DNA from: Armillaria gallica
Lineage: Eukaryota; Basidiomycota; Agaricomycetes; Agaricales; Physalacriaceae
Length of the DNA: 64,000 bases
Assembly (NCBI GenBank): GCA_037576215.1
Contig: JBANDB010000001.1
Location: forward strand, 4,154,001-4,218,000
Direction: 5' to 3'
Both the position numbers and the translations under genes were made by a program. The notes under the pieces are model-generated. The model was given only the letters and a program-made list of their open reading frames with translations. It did not search any database and was not told where the DNA came from. Below, piece by piece: positions 44,759 through 58,068 of this stretch. Within the stretch, counting starts at the first letter, position 1. Each line of letters starts with the position of its first letter.

Positions 44759-47541
44759 ATGCTCGAGAAGGCTGATCATGAACCTCATGGACCACTTCCT
44801 ATCCGACGTCTGCAAGAATCGTTGATAAATCGAATTGCTGCAGGAGAGGTTCGCCTTTTCAACCGGACTACCCACGATTTTACAGGAACATTGTCTTCAG
44901 GTGATTCAAAGGCCTGTATCTGCCCTGAAGGAGCTGGTAGAGAACTGTCTCGATGCGGGGTCGACGTCAATACGAGTCACAGTGAAAGAAGGTGGCATGA
45001 AGCTTCTACAGATCCAAGATAATGGGTGCGGCATTCGCGTACGTTATTTGTATCCGGCGAGCTGATATCCCATTTCTCACTCTCCGAAGAAAGCTGACTT
45101 GCCGATTCTGGCGGAGCGGTTCACAACGTCCAAGCTATCCACTTTTTCCGACTTGTCAAAAATTTCCACGTATGGCTTCCGGGGAGAAGCCCTCGCTTCC
45201 ATTTCTCATGTTGCCCATTTAACCGTGGTAACCAAGACGAAGACAGAGACATGTGCATACAAGTAAGGAGATAGGAATATCATGCTCGACTGTGACTGAT
45301 CTTCTCTGAAAAGAGCTTCTTATTCTGACGGAAAACTCGCAGAGACGCATTCAGGGCAAACATCCGAACCTAAGCCTTGTGCTGGAAACGATGGGACCAC
45401 TATCACCGTAGGCACTTCCCACTCATCCAGATTGAACTAACTCTATCTTTAGATAGAGGATCTCTTCTACAATACGCCCACACGGTTATCTGCCCTTCGA
45501 AGTGCATCGGAGGAGTATTCTCGGATCCTTGACGTATTGACTAAGTATGCCATTCACAACCCCGACGTTTCTTTCGTGTGCAAGAAGGTATCATCGCCGT
45601 ACCAAGCGATCGTTCTTTGTGTGCTGACGGCGTCGAGATAGGCAGGTTCCGCTGCGCCGGACTTATCCACTCCCTCCTCTTCTTCGACACCTCAAGCCAT
45701 ACGGATGCTCTATGGCCACTCCATTGCCAAAGAGCTACTCCACTCCGGAGTCTCATCTGCCGACGGTGATGCTGGTTCAGAGTCCTGGTCCGCGGAAGCG
45801 CGCTTCACGAATGCTAACTACCAGGCGAAAAGAACTACCTTTTTACTTTTTATCAACCGTGGGTGTAAAAATTCTACGTCGGGCATGTTTCGCTCATATT
45901 CCTTAAGATCGACTCGTGGAATCATCTCGCATGAAACGCGCACTTGAGGGTGTTTACACCGGCATCTTACCCAAGGGTTCTTACCCATTCATATATCTAA
46001 GGTACATTGCTCAGTGGTTATACTCGACGCGTCTGTCTAATCGCATGTCAGTTTAACCATTGATCCGCGGTCAGTGGATGTTAACGTGCATCCAACAAAA
46101 AAAGAGGTGCATTTCCTGAACGAGGAAGCCATTGTCGAACGCATTTGCGATACATTGCTGCAAACGCTCACCACGAAGAACCATTCCCGAATCTTTGAAT
46201 ATCAAACCCTACTTACCGGCGGAGTATCGGACAGTAATAATAAGTCGATTTCTAAGAATCACAAAGGAAAGGAACGGGATGTCGACACAGAGACCGAAGA
46301 AGCAGAGGAAAATGAACCATCAGCTACTGGTAAGAAGTTCTTCCCATCTTTCATTTAATCTGACAGTTGTATCAGAGGCAGAGTCTCGGAGAAAGACATA
46401 CTCTCATAACAAAGTTCGCACGTCCCTGCAGGACCGAACTTTGGATTCAATGTTCCCAATCGTAAATCCTAGCCAAATAGAGGGATCTTCTTCTCGTACG
46501 GCTGCAAGCGTGTTGTCAACTGGAATGACAAAGGCGCGGGAGATTAAAGAATCAGAATGCATTCTTACTTCTGTTCAGAACCTACGACATAGTGTGGTTA
46601 AGGGGAAACATCGACGTTCGTGCCTCCTTGTATTTGGCTTGTAAAATCGCTGACCTTGAAATAAGTTCTCACTGAAATTCTCGAGAAACACATATTTGTT
46701 GGTATTGTCGATCTTAACCGGTGTCTTTCTTTGGTCCAACATTCGACTAAGTTGTATCTTGTCAACCATGCGGCTCTTGCGTATGTGACTTTCGCGTTAT
46801 TTAATTCGCGACGCACTCATTGTAAAGCTTATAGGGAAGAACTATTCTTTCAGCTAGCGCTACGTCAATTCGGTGATATGACTAAATTAAAGTTGGAACC
46901 GCCGCCTCCTCTGCGAAAGTTGGTACAAATTGCCGTCGACGCCGAGGATACAACGGAAGATACGAAATTAACCAAAGCCCAGATTGTTGATGTTAGTACT
47001 CCACTTTCAAGTGTTATGCTATGAATCTGGCCGGCAACTAATGCCTTAAACGTAGCGAATAGTCGATATTCTCGTAACACGACGAGACATGTTATCGGAG
47101 TATTTTTCCCTCGATATATCACCTGACGGCTTGGTTGAGAGCTTGCCCCTCTTGCTTCGCGACTATACGCCCAATCTGGATAAAGTTCCCTACTTTCTCA
47201 TGCGCCTTGGTCCACAAGTATGTAGTTCCTGCTTCGGGGACCGGTCGACATACTGATTTCAAAAATTGTAGGTGAATTGGACAGCAGAGAAGGAATGCTT
47301 CGATTCTTTTCTTCGTGAATTGGCATATTTCTACGTTCCTGGACCAGCGCCATGCTTTGACCCAGCAGCGCCAAAGACGGGCGAACAAGAGGCGCAAGAC
47401 AAGGCCGAACAATGGCAGGTTCAACACATCCTATTCCCTGCAATGAGGCGCTATCTGACTGCCCCAAAATCTTTGTTGGAACGAGACGTCGTTCAAATCG
47501 CTGATCTGCCTAATCTCTACAAGGTCTTTGAGCGTTGTTAG
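44759..47541 (+). CDS. MLH1: DNA mismatch repair protein Mlh1
   Basis: MutL homologue that pairs with Pms1/Mlh3 in mismatch repair and meiotic crossing over. The GHKL ATPase N-terminus is complete: [18 protein letters not shown], then after intron 1 [66 protein letters not shown] and [14 protein letters not shown]. Next come [20 protein letters not shown] and [18 protein letters not shown]. The linker is variable. The C-terminal domain reads [34 protein letters not shown] and ends NLYKVFERC, the Mlh1 terminus. All introns are joinable in phase; no lesion. Convergent with the Tao3-like gene, with 165 bases between stops. Confidence 0.95.
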
Positions 47542-47706
47542 ATAGATAGTTCTATATTTTACTCGAGATACAGAGTACAGTCTATTAAGTATTGTCAATA
47601 ATCCCGAACGCCAGAGCGTGTAATGTAATGATGCCAGTAATGTCCCGTAATACAAGTAATGTGCGTGAAGTGAGAAAGATATGTAATATACAGTGAAAAG
47701 ATGCTA

Positions 47707-50700
47707 CTAATGATATCGAGAGCCATTTGGAACACTATGGAAAACACTAGGTGAATCAAAAATGAAAGCATCCGCTTCATCGTCGCTGTCAGAAAATTCA
47801 TTCGAGTCATCGTCTGAGCCTTCCATGGCGCTAACTCGGAACACATCAACGAAGGGAGTTGGAGGTACATCAGAAATCGCTTCAGGAGCGGTGGACTTGG
47901 CGAGGATAGCAGCCACACGGGCTTCTAGTTTTCGATTGGGTACGGACATGGGAGCGGGGCGTGATGGTTCATCTTGGAAGAATGTCGTGAGATCGTGCAG
48001 ATTCTGCACAAGACCGCCTAAGTCTTCCTCCGTAGGCTTGCGTGTGACGAGGGCTTCTACTTCCTCTGGTTGGAAGTCAATGCGGGATGGTCGTGACGGC
48101 ATCGAACAAGTGTCGAAAACGCCCATCATATTGGCACGACAGGTTTCACGCACGGTGTCGGCTTGAGCTACGCACCATCCAGAGTCCTCTGGAGCCCCGA
48201 AAACAATCGCTGCCGATTGATCCTCCTTCATAAGATTACGAGCATGCATGCTCATCCTCAATACGTGCTTCGCCGCCAGGCCTCCAGACATAGTCATGGG
48301 CTCCTCCAGGACATCGAGTGCTTGCGGTGCGAGATCAGTCTCCAACAGTCGTAGCAAGGGCATAAGCATTTCCGATCCGAGACGTTCGACAGGACTCCGG
48401 GTTTGTTGAAAGAGAACTTTCACGATCTGCATGGCATGAATACGCAACCACCGCTCCTGGTTCAATGCCAATCCCAACAGCAGGGTCACTATCTGCGTCC
48501 AGGCAGTAGCCCCATAATGCTCTCGCAAGCTAGACACCGACTGACGTAGAAAGTCGTCTCGTGTTCTGAAATGACCTTTGGCAAAAGAGGACATAATCTT
48601 TCCAATGCTTTGTCTACCCTCTTGTTTCGCCAATTCCCCAATGTTCTCGGCGAAACGCGACAAGTCCTCATCAATTAGACCTTTATCAGAACTCATGGCA
48701 TGAAGAAACCAGGGCAAAGAAACTGTGTACAAATCACGGACGCGCCCCTCTGTAGGATCAATCAGGGTACCATCCTTGAACACGGTCATGGTCTGCAGGA
48801 TTTTCATGGTTTTCGTACTTGTCACCGAGGAGCGCAAGCCAGCAAGCAACGCAGGCTGTAGACCGGATGATCCAATCCAATCTTTCGGTCGGTGGTTGAG
48901 GAAGAGTTCCGATATGCTCGGGTCATCGAGATCGACCCTGGTTAATAGAGTGCTGACAAAGCAGAGCGCATTGGAAAACTCTTTCTCGAGTGTTGTGGAG
49001 AGAGCTGCACATGCACACCAGAACATCTGAGGGAACAATGATACGTTGAAATTCTCGTGAGCGGCCAGCGCATCGAATGTGAGAAGTATCTCCGACGCAA
49101 ATGACTGAACGCCATCGTCAGGAGAGGCTATGGTCAGAGAAAGCCGGCCCAAAAGATTAGCAAGGTCTCCTATTGAGGTGCGTGGCATGAGTGCTCTGAA
49201 AGTCTGCAGGGATCGGAAGGCGAGATGGCGAAAAGCGCATTGAGTGCTCCATTCTAGAGCCAGTGTCCCCCAGGCTTCTCTGATGCCGGGACAAAGAGGC
49301 TGTAAAACGTACAAAACCCGGTCACATAACCACTTCATCTTGGGTTCGCATTCCTGGCTTGTCTCGTCTTCCCTCCAATACTTCGTTGGTGCCTCTGCTT
49401 CTATGTCCTTGACAGTTTTTTTGATGGCTGCGCGGGTCCCGTTCAGAGGACGTTCTTGGAGTTCGTCGTAACCGGGAGCCCACGACCGCAAAATCTGGAA
49501 CAGCATATACTGTGCCCTGTGCCGTACAAAAGGAGTTCGATGGTCAATGTGGATAAAAATAGAGTGGAGGAGGACGGGTAGTTGTGGCTGAAGCTCCCAG
49601 CACCGTTGCAGAGCGACATCAGCAAGGAAAAGCCATGCGAACTGAGCACCGCCCAAAGAGAGCCGTGGTTGTTTATCTGCAAACAAAGCATCCAGGTCGG
49701 ACCACAATTCCATATCACCAGCGGTTGGAAAGGCCAATTTGTGATCTATCGTGGGTATCACCCGCACAGGTTCAATAACTGTACACAAATCTTCATAGAT
49801 AGCCCTCCCGATGGCTGTCTGGCAGATGCATGCGACGATGTTTGCTGCGCAATTGACAAAGACTATACTCCCAACCTTGTGTGACTGCTCCACGAGAAAG
49901 CGAACGGTGGCATGGCCGTTCGCTTCATGGGGAGGCTCCACCAACTTCGACCAGAGAGCCATGACTTGCTCGGTGTGCGACTTGGCATATCGCAAGGTCA
50001 GGCAAAGCAAATGGTAGAGCGCTGAATGGCCATGTTCGCGCAGCCCAATTTTATCATCTGTCATGAGGGGAATATTGGAAATCCAGAATTCCAGACTTTG
50101 AAGGAGGAGGAGAATAGCGGTGGATGATGACTGCGGCATACTTGGCAGCCATGCTCCCAACTCCGAAAGTATGTTTAATGCCTCTTCAGGGTGCGCACCC
50201 GCAAGAAATTCAGATACCAAAGCGTGTGCATGAGTGTACATGGCAAACGCCGAGCTTTCAACCGTTGCCTCCAATTGCGACATACTGAGCACGTCGGACG
50301 TCTGGCGGTGGATTGCTTCAAGCATACAGAAAGCTTGACGACGATACTCGATACGTTGATGGCAAAGATTCGACAGACCTAGACACACGATCTGTGCAAA
50401 GGTAAAGCCATGCGCGTCCGTATCATGTATCATGTCCACAATGACCTGGAAGAAGCGGCTATTGCATGCTTCGCTGTCATCGGCGCCAATCACAGCGCGT
50501 CTCACCGACTCAGCAAGAAGAGCAGACTCTTTAGGGTTTGCGAGAAGGAGCGCTTTCAATGCCCGTCTAAAACGTGAAATCAGCAAGGACACGACTTTCA
50601 TTCGTCCGACAGAACTCACTTGCCGCGATCTTGCGATGGGACGTGTTCAGATGCAAGAATTGAGCTCAGCCGATCGAGGACAGCAGTCGCGGTTAGAGGC

Positions 50701-53700
50701 TTGAGATTCTCCGATGTTGAACGCTCTAGTGGTGACCCAGACGAAACACCAGGCGGAGAGAAAGCCTTGGGCTGAGACAGAACTTCAGCATCACACATCT
50801 CAAGAGATGATAACACATACACATAACGAAGCCAGCGCCCCAATGGCTGCATAAGATAAGAGCTCAGATTCTTTCTTGAATGCCTCGACTGGATTGCCGT
50901 CCTCATATTGAGGGTCCGACACTGCAGCCCTTTGCATAGAGCCCAAACGCTGCTTCACTGTTTCAAGTTGAGGGCCAAGGGAACACCACTCCTCACACAG
51001 TCTATAGAGGGCAAGATGAGTATTCCCTGGAATGAACCTATCTGAGCCTTCCAGTGTCGAGAGACCATCAAATACTTTTTCGACGATACCGCAGAAATAA
51101 GTACGTAGTCGATGGAAAGTGTGGCTGTCCCGATTTTCTGGAGCGCCCAGGAAAGCCTGGGTGTTACGAACAAATTTGAGTACGTTGGCTAACGCGGCCT
51201 GTCTTCCCGTCGATCGTTGGCGTGGTAGATAATGGGCTGTCAGATAGTAAATTCTGGCAACAGCTGCATGCAAACGTTCCTGTCGACGACTTCTGTCACC
51301 AAAAACAACTCCGATCTTGGTATCGTTAGGCGAGCGCGCAGCGAGAATACCCATGTTCTGCTCTATCGCTGCTGCAATGCCCGCCTTACCTCGAGGGTCA
51401 TCATACACTTGACGTCCTACGAGAAGACTCAAATCTTCCAGAAGCTGAGGATAAGCGCTGGATGGGAAAGAACTGATGCAAAGAACGGCAGCATCCCGGA
51501 ATGCAACGTACTCCGAGTCTAGAAACGGTGTCAGATACCGAAATAACCCCCTTGTCGTCGTCAGACGCTCGCGCTCAAAGCTAACATCTGACGGCGCGCG
51601 CGAGTGCTCTCGCCCAAGCTGCGTAAGAGCTGGTCTCGAGGATTCGGGAAGTGTGGCGGTTGAGCTAAGGATCTTGACCCAAAGATACCACTGGTCAATA
51701 ACGGCTTTGTTGTCCTTGACCTTGCGAAACCCATCTGGCGGCCTAGACTGACCGGCGGCCATCCGCATGTTTATCCCTGTCAGCCCCGCAAGATGTGACA
51801 CTGTAGAATGATATCGAGAAGCGGCAAATACAACGGTGTCCCGGAATGTCGCAAGAGTGGGTCCAGCGTTATCTGCGCAGGTGTGCATGAACGTCGAGTA
51901 TATGAATCGCCACAGCTTCCGGTCCTTGTCGGTCTTGCCTTCGGCTACCCTCAATAGCTTGTCAGCTCTCTTGGATTCTCGCCATTGTCGCAGACGATCA
52001 ATGTCAACCTCTTCAAGGAATTCATCGTAGCCAGTGAAGTAAGAGCTGTCGGCGCTTTTGCAAAGCAGCGATATGTAATACATCAAACCGTCAGGATGGG
52101 TTGACGATTCAGGCCACAGCTTTTGGGATAGCTGGGACAGAAGCCTTGCGATCTTTGCACCCGTGTCGTGGATGCCGATTGCCTCATGCGTCAATAAAAA
52201 CATAACGCCAGCCTCCAGTTCGTGACATCTTGCCCAAATAAGCTTCTCTTCCTTAATATAGGACTCTCGTGGCGCTTGCATGAGGTCGATGATCCATTTT
52301 TCAACGATTTCTTCCCACAGAGACAGCAACTGAACCGACTCGACCAGTAACTTATTCCCAATACCGTCCTGCAAGGAACGTGGAGGATTGAAAAGAAACG
52401 TGTTGTATCTTGCAAGCACTACGAGAGCTTGGACAGGATCTGCCATAAAGCGTCGCACGGCTTCACTGGCAATATCGGTCAAGATAGGCTCGATGTGAAT
52501 GACACCGCGTAAGAGCATATCAACCGCGTCAGGGATGGAGATCGAGGAATGAAGGAATCGTGGCCACGTCTGGAAACACGCAGCCAAGGTGCTGATCTGG
52601 GGCTGATAATGGTTGGAATAGGCAACACGAACTCCTTCCGGATGACGCTTCACAACAAGATTATGAGGTTCCTCGTACGGCGTATTCATCGTGTATATCC
52701 ACTGGTCATCGAGAACGGAAAATGATCCAACTGCATTGGAGCAGAACTTCGCTACAATGACAAGGACCGAACCGAGGCGATCGAATATGTCCTGCAGCGC
52801 TGGCCTGGACAAAACCGAGGCAGGAAGCCATTCAGACGATAGGCAATAATCTTCAGTGGGGATCGGGGAGAAGAAGTCGCTGCTGGATGGCCAGGAAGGA
52901 GCAGAGGCTTCTGTCTCGATGAGCCTGAAAGACAGGATGATCGCTTGAATGGCAACGGTCATTCGTTCGGAGGCTAGGACATTGGCGACATTGCCCCCGG
53001 CAAGATTGGTGGAATTGATGGCGGATTCTTGGAGAAGTTCAAAGCAAAGGTCTCTCCCATAATCGAAATGTCGCGACAAGACGAAGTGGGTGATGTATAT
53101 CAACGGGTCAACGCCGTCGTCTTGAGGAGGAAAGATGGTAAGCCGATTAGGCGGGAAAAAGTGTTTGAGTAGGTTATCCAGCTTGGAGGTAGTCGTGGAA
53201 GTGGATTCTTGGCATCGATAGAGGTATGTCCACATCAAGCGGATGACACCATTCATGACCGGAACCCGAAGAGACTTCTCCTGCAGAATTATTTAGATGA
53301 TGAACGACTGATCGATTGAATTACAATGATATACCTTGAGCTTGGACAAGCTTGATTCAAAGCACGATACCCAATGCTTCCGGAAGTAGTTTTCTGGAGC
53401 AACACATAAACTGGTGATTACCAGAGGAAACGCCACGTTCCAATACCGCGGTTTTGACATCATCTCTCTTGCTTTTGGATAGATAATCTCGATCGCCTTG
53501 GCCCACATGGGATTGTTGGTTTCAGCCTGAGCAGTCTATAAATTGCATTTTGAGATCGAGTTCTGGCGATCTCATGATTAGTCGTACCTTTCCAATTGGA
53601 TGCAATATCTGTACCAGAGTCTCAGCAAATGCGGACTTTAATTTGAAACCATGGGCGTGGGCAAAGGATTTCGCGAAAGACTCCAAAAACTCAGCGCCTT

Positions 53701-55392
53701 CCTCAAAAGCTTCCGGAGGCCAGACCTAGAGAATTCCTGTGAGGCCCTGACCTTGGTGGAAAGCGAAGTGATCTACCTTCAATTGCACGTGTTTGATACC
53801 CCTGACGAGATTCTCAAATTTCATGTCATCTTTGGTAACTTGGCCCTGAGCAACCGGCCCAAGTTCCGAAAGGAATCGATCTGTAATGCTCACAAATCTT
53901 TTCGTGAAGAGGACGTTGGTTCTAAGCTCAAGTCAAGCTTAACCAATCACTTACCTGACGTTGGCCAAATGTCCTAACATAGTGGCATATAATTCTGCAT
54001 TAGTACGATGATTCGCAGACTGTAGCAGAAGCTTGAGGTCCGGTTTCTTGAACTGTTCGAAAGTGGTCTTCTCCAGACTATAGCCCAGGGCCTCCCCTAG
54101 CCCATCTTTCGGTAGCGACTGTAGCACTGCGATTAGAGCACGGCACATGATATAAATCGCTGCTAGCGACTTGCGCTCGTTGAGCAGATTAGGAACGTCC
54201 GTCGTGCGCACAGTACGGACGGCACCAGGAGGAGACTGAGCCATGTGAAACCTGATGATGTCCGATCCAACATTCTCCACCTGACTTTTTCGCCATCGCA
54301 TAACGGAGTCGACAACAGGCTTCGCATGCTTCTGTGCAATCTTTCCCAGAGAATTTAAAATTCCGTCGAACGCCAAATCGACACCAGGTCCCATGAAAAG
54401 GGTCAACAGAGGTTCTTGTTCCTGCGATCAAATTAGAACAGAAACTGTCAACGAAGAATCATGGCGCACCAAGATTTGCCGTAGAAACGTATCAATTTTC
54501 CCTTCAGCCAGGCTTGCAAAACGGATGAAGACCGCGTGTAGTGCAAAGTCCGAAGGGGTCTTAGGATCCATGACCACCTTGTCTTCTTCAAAATCTGGCG
54601 TCTCTGACCGAACCATTCCATTTGGAAATCGCGGCAGCGGGGGAGGAGAGGATGAAAACTGCCCATGCCCATCGCTACCAGTATCAGATATATGGAATAT
54701 GGAACCGGACTGAGAGTGGTGCGACTTGGCGTAGGAATGGCTTTTGGATCTAGTAGACGGTAAACCACGCATATATCTAGGTTCGGCAGAAGCGGGGGTA
54801 GCTGGTCTACCAAATTGGGGGCTCATAGCGGGTGGAATACCCTTTGCAGAGGTTGGCATCGGCGAAACATTGCTCAAGGAGGAGGTGGAGCGGTTGAAAG
54901 CATTCTTCAGCACAGAATTAGGCTGATAGTCAAGAGCCGGTACGGGTGGTAGCTCCGTGTTCTTACCGCTCTTGAAAGCATTCCTCAAGGAAGCAAAGGA
55001 TGACTTTTTGGGAAAGCTGGAAGAGTTGGATGCCGCGATGGAGGAATGTGACGAATGGACAAAAGAGGTCTGGGACCTGTTAGGATATCGCGCAGTAACA
55101 GAACTCGTGGAGTCGACAGACGTGACGGAGTCCCCTCTAGCATGGGCACTGAAGTAGCTTCTGTTATCCGCGGTCGGCGTCATTAGCGTAGGTGAATCCT
55201 GGCCTGAGCCATTGGTGCTCGGCCCAAATCCTCCTCCAAATCCAAACTGGTTCCCAGCAGACCGACCGAAAGGGATTGTCGAGGAGTTGTAGTCGTCATC
55301 CTCAAAATCTGTTGAGGATTCCAGTAAAGGACCAGCAAAATAGCAATCAAGGAAAACGCACCTGGAATCGTAATCTGAATTCCTTCAGACAT
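47707..55392 (-). CDS. Furry/Tao3/Mor2/Pag1 cell morphogenesis protein
   Basis: Giant armadillo/HEAT-like scaffold of the RAM/MOR network that activates Ndr/Orb6/Cbk1 kinase and controls polarised growth. The start MSEGIQITIPDFEDDDYN is the usual fungal N-terminus and requires the first intron at about 55332-55361. A Ser/Pro-rich disordered region follows (about 300 residues), then MTLFMGPGVDLAFDGILNSL, WAKAIEIIYPKAREMMSKPR, YWNVAFPLVITSLC and RQVYDDPRGKAGIAAAIEQN, and a single exon of 970 codons with RALKALLLANPKESALLAES and YEDLCTVIEPVRVIPTIDHK. Total about 2,300 residues, few introns, two very long exons. The tail is acidic and ends SVFHSVPNGSRYH. No lesion seen. Divergent from the DUF6593 gene. 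Confidence 0.9.
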
Positions 55393-55661
55393 CCTCAGTC
55401 GTCAATCAGTCGTCAATTGCGGGTATACCAATCCTCCCAACACGTCAGAGCCTCCCGTGCTGCCTCTGGCAGCGTCAAGCGACGTCAAGTCGATGTCGGA
55501 TGCAGTGCAGCAGTAGGTAAGGAAGATGTACAGAACTTTTCTGCCGGTTACGGTTGATGCCTCCTCTGGTAAACACACGCAAATTCTGATTCCATGTGGG
55601 TCCATGTGTATTTATTTATTGTGCGTTTGCCTCCGGACCATCACCCTATGCACGATACGAT

Positions 55662-56305
55662 ATGGAGGCCTTCTTCGATAACAAGAACAACGTTGTCAAT
55701 GCCCGAATTCGCTCCTCTGTAGACGAATCTGTGCTGTATACCTTGAAGACGACCTTCAACTTTCGCGGACGACATCTGACCATTCTTCAAGACGCCAATC
55801 CAGGGCCAGGAGGCGTGGTGACCGTTGGGGCAATACACTGGCAGGACAGGATTATGGAAGTCCTGGGACACAAGAAGAAATTCTCCGACATCAAGAGGCA
55901 CGCTGGCAAACCCTTTCGCAAGTGAGTCGTTCACAGCGAGCGACGTGTCCTTTCCTTATTCGCTGCCCGCTTCACAGATGCAGATACTGGAAATGGGAAG
56001 AAGGTAGAAAAGAATACTCGTTAAAGTATAACTATGAAGATTGGAAGGTGCGCGTATTGTTCACCATATCGACCAACGTTACATGTGCCTTCCAGGCTAT
56101 TCTGCCAAATGACGAGGTCGCCGGAACTTTCGCTGTTCCGTTTAGGCCCCATGTGTTCTCCAAGCCCACGCCAACTACGCTTGAGCTTACTCGGGAGGGG
56201 CTTGCGAAGGACGAGGTGTTTCTCATATTGATTTTCGTGTACTCAGAAGCCAAACGACAGGACCAAACAGTAGGCTCGTCTTCTATTTTGCCGACCCAAA
56301 TCTGA
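55662..56305 (+). CDS. DUF6593 domain protein
   Basis: Uncharacterised family widespread in agaricomycetes. MEAFFDNKNNVVNARIRSSV opens the domain; LKTTFNFRGRHLTILQDANP and TVGAIHWQDRIMEVLGHKKK follow. Exon 2 gives KCRYWKWEEGRKEYSLKY (the GxxYxWK-like block), and a probable third exon, after gtgcgcg...cttccag, starts AILPNDEVAGTFAVPFRP and ends FLILIFVYSEAKRQDQ. Without that intron the frame stays open but adds 16 unrelated residues. An ATG in phase with the domain start was chosen. The function of the family is unknown; no signal peptide or membrane span. Confidence 0.75.
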
Positions 56306-56527
56306 TCGTACTCGTGTAGAACAGCTCTGTGGGCGCTGGCTCAGAGGGCTGGTAATGATGATAATGACGGACACTAGATCTCTTTACTTACATGGACCTT
56401 TTCTGTCTCTCTCAGTGTATGGACATGCGGACTTTCATACCGGAATGGTGCATCTGTAGTATCCTCATTTCTCAACCAACTTTATATCCTACAACGATAC
56501 CCTCGCTTTCACAAATACTCATATTCT

Positions 56528-56893
56528 TCACGGAGTCGGAGCGAAAAGAGCCACAGTGGCGCAGGCAGTGGAGCATCTGTACAGGCATGTAAGCGCAATA
56601 TTAATATTAAAGATGAAATTACGCACGTTCCGAGCGCAACATTGCAGGCGAGAATAACAGCAGGTGTTGCAGGTGCTGCAATGACCGTTCCAAACGTGAA
56701 TCCGGCGGCTGCATAGCACGCGACCGCCATGGTGTTACAACCTACATATCTCGGACCATCAGATAGCGCCCACAGATGAGTCACCTCTGTACCTACCAGT
56801 TTGGCAGATGCCATATGCAATGGGGCCTGCATAGGCCTGCGGCGCAAGGACCAATGATGTGGCAAGACATGCGAAAGCTCGAGAGAGGCGCAT
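56528..56893 (-). CDS. Small cysteine-rich secreted protein (GPIAYGICQTG family)
   Basis: About 80 residues. The signal peptide MRLSRAFACLATSLVLAPQA ends before YAGPIAYGICQTG. After an intron the mature part continues CNTMAVACYAAAGFTFGTV, then ATPAVILACNVALGTC and, after a second intron with donor gtgcgtaa, STACATVALFAPTP and stop. The pattern of six cysteines and the Ala/Gly-rich helical core match a fungal family of small secreted proteins (sometimes labelled zygote-specific-like) with unknown role. Both introns keep phase exactly. Intact. A TATA box lies 67-73 bases upstream. Confidence 0.8.
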
Positions 56894-56959
56894 AATTGTC
56901 AGTTGTGTAGTGGTCGAACAGGTGGGAGTTATGTCCTTGCAATCGATGTACTCAGCGCC

Positions 56960-56966
56960 TTATATA
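56960..56966 (-). promoter_or_regulatory. TATA box of the small secreted protein gene
   Basis: On the minus strand the sequence reads gtatataagg, about 70 bases before the ATG at 56893. No ATG intervenes in good context. The spacing allows a short leader. Confidence 0.45.
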
Positions 56967-57956
56967 CGGCTACTACCTGGTCAGCTATCTTGTATCGTCC
57001 AATCATCTCGAGGATAATAATAATTCTGGTAAGCGCCCCGAGAAATGAATTGTAGCGCTTAGATGGAGCCGAATGACTTCCGCATCCCTGAGAAGCATCA
57101 GACATCAACTTCAGTTACTCCATAGGTATAACGCCGCCTGGCTGAGCACAAGGTGATAAAGTCCAGACGTAAGATATGAGTACAGCGAGGAGCAGGAAGC
57201 TGTGCCGAGTTAGGTAAATGACCACTGCTTTGGTGTGAAGACTGTGCTAGGGGTGCAGCCATCTGGCAAGACCAGTAGTAGTGAACAGCCTTCATATAAC
57301 CTCAATCACCGCGTGGCGCCTGTAAGTTCTGTATAACATGCGAGTACAGCTTCTTACGATAGAGCACCCCAGATCTCAGCTCTTGTCACTACCGCCTGAT
57401 CGATAACAATCCGCCTAGTGCAAGCTGGACGCTGATGCTCAAAATCGGAGATGACGATCAGAGTCAGTGATCAGTAAAACGATGAAGCAAGGCAGCAATG
57501 GTCCACGAACAGATATAAAGCACTTCCAACAAAGCTACTGCCGTCCTCCGCGCCGAGCTTTGAACTCACCTTCCATGCCAACTTAGTCGATCACAATTCC
57601 TCGACATCAGCCTATAGTCAAGACATAGAAGCGTTATGTCTAGCTCCGTGGAACCTGATAGCAACACTATACCTCTCGTGCTTATACTACGTAGCAATGA
57701 ATCATTCTTCTCCTCTTCCCATGCTTGGTCAGTCGGACTCGGAGTAGGAATCATACTCATTGCGGCTCAAATGATGCAATTCTTCATGGAGTTTGCGAAA
57801 AAAAGAGCCACAGAACTTTGAGCAGCAGGGCACCTGAATACGTAAGTTATAAGACCGATCATAAGGATGGAGTCACCTACGGGTGCGAAGATTCCTGCAA
57901 CTGCTCTAGATAATTATTCCTATAGTCAATTAAATAATTATTATAACTGGTTATTA
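56967..57956. other. Intergenic; one doubtful small membrane ORF
   Basis: No supported gene in about 990 bases. A 61-codon frame at 57636-57821 (+) starts MSSSVEPDSNTIPLVL and has one hydrophobic segment, VGLGVGIILIAAQMM; it could be a tiny membrane protein but has no known relative. On the other strand, bases near 57795-57815 resemble the end of the small secreted protein gene (tgtggctcttt), perhaps the relic of a second copy. An AT-rich inverted repeat (ataattatt / aataattat) lies just before the tRNA. Confidence 0.3.
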
Positions 57957-58039
57957 GAGTCGATGGCGTAGCTGGTTATCGCATCTGTCTAACATATAAA
58001 TGTCACAGAAGGTCCTCAGTTCGAACCTGGGTCGACTCA
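57957..58039 (+). tRNA. tRNA-Val (anticodon AAC) with a 9-base intron
   Basis: The acceptor stem GAGTCGA pairs perfectly with TCGACTC (58032-58038), with discriminator A at 58039. The D arm is GCG...CGC. The anticodon stem TCTGT (57984-57988) pairs with ACAGA (58005-58009). The loop reads c-t-AAC-a, then the intron tataaatgt (57995-58003), then c. The T arm is CTCAG-TTCGAAC-CTGGG. The intron sits one base 3' of the anticodon, the canonical site. The internal B box (gttcgaacc) is standard. A nine-T run follows at 58060. Confidence 0.88.
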
Positions 58040-58059
58040 TTTGTAGTCGTTGCATCCTG

Positions 58060-58068
58060 TTTTTTTTT
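58060..58068 (+). terminator. RNA polymerase III terminator of the tRNA
   Basis: A run of nine T residues begins 21 bases after the tRNA 3' end; four or more T residues stop RNA polymerase III. Confidence 0.8.

Noticed and set aside
49898..49925. 10-bp inverted repeat AAGCGAACGG / CCGTTCGCTT with an 8-base loop
   Set aside because: Lies inside a long uninterrupted coding exon of the Tao3-like gene and encodes ordinary family sequence; expected at this size by chance.
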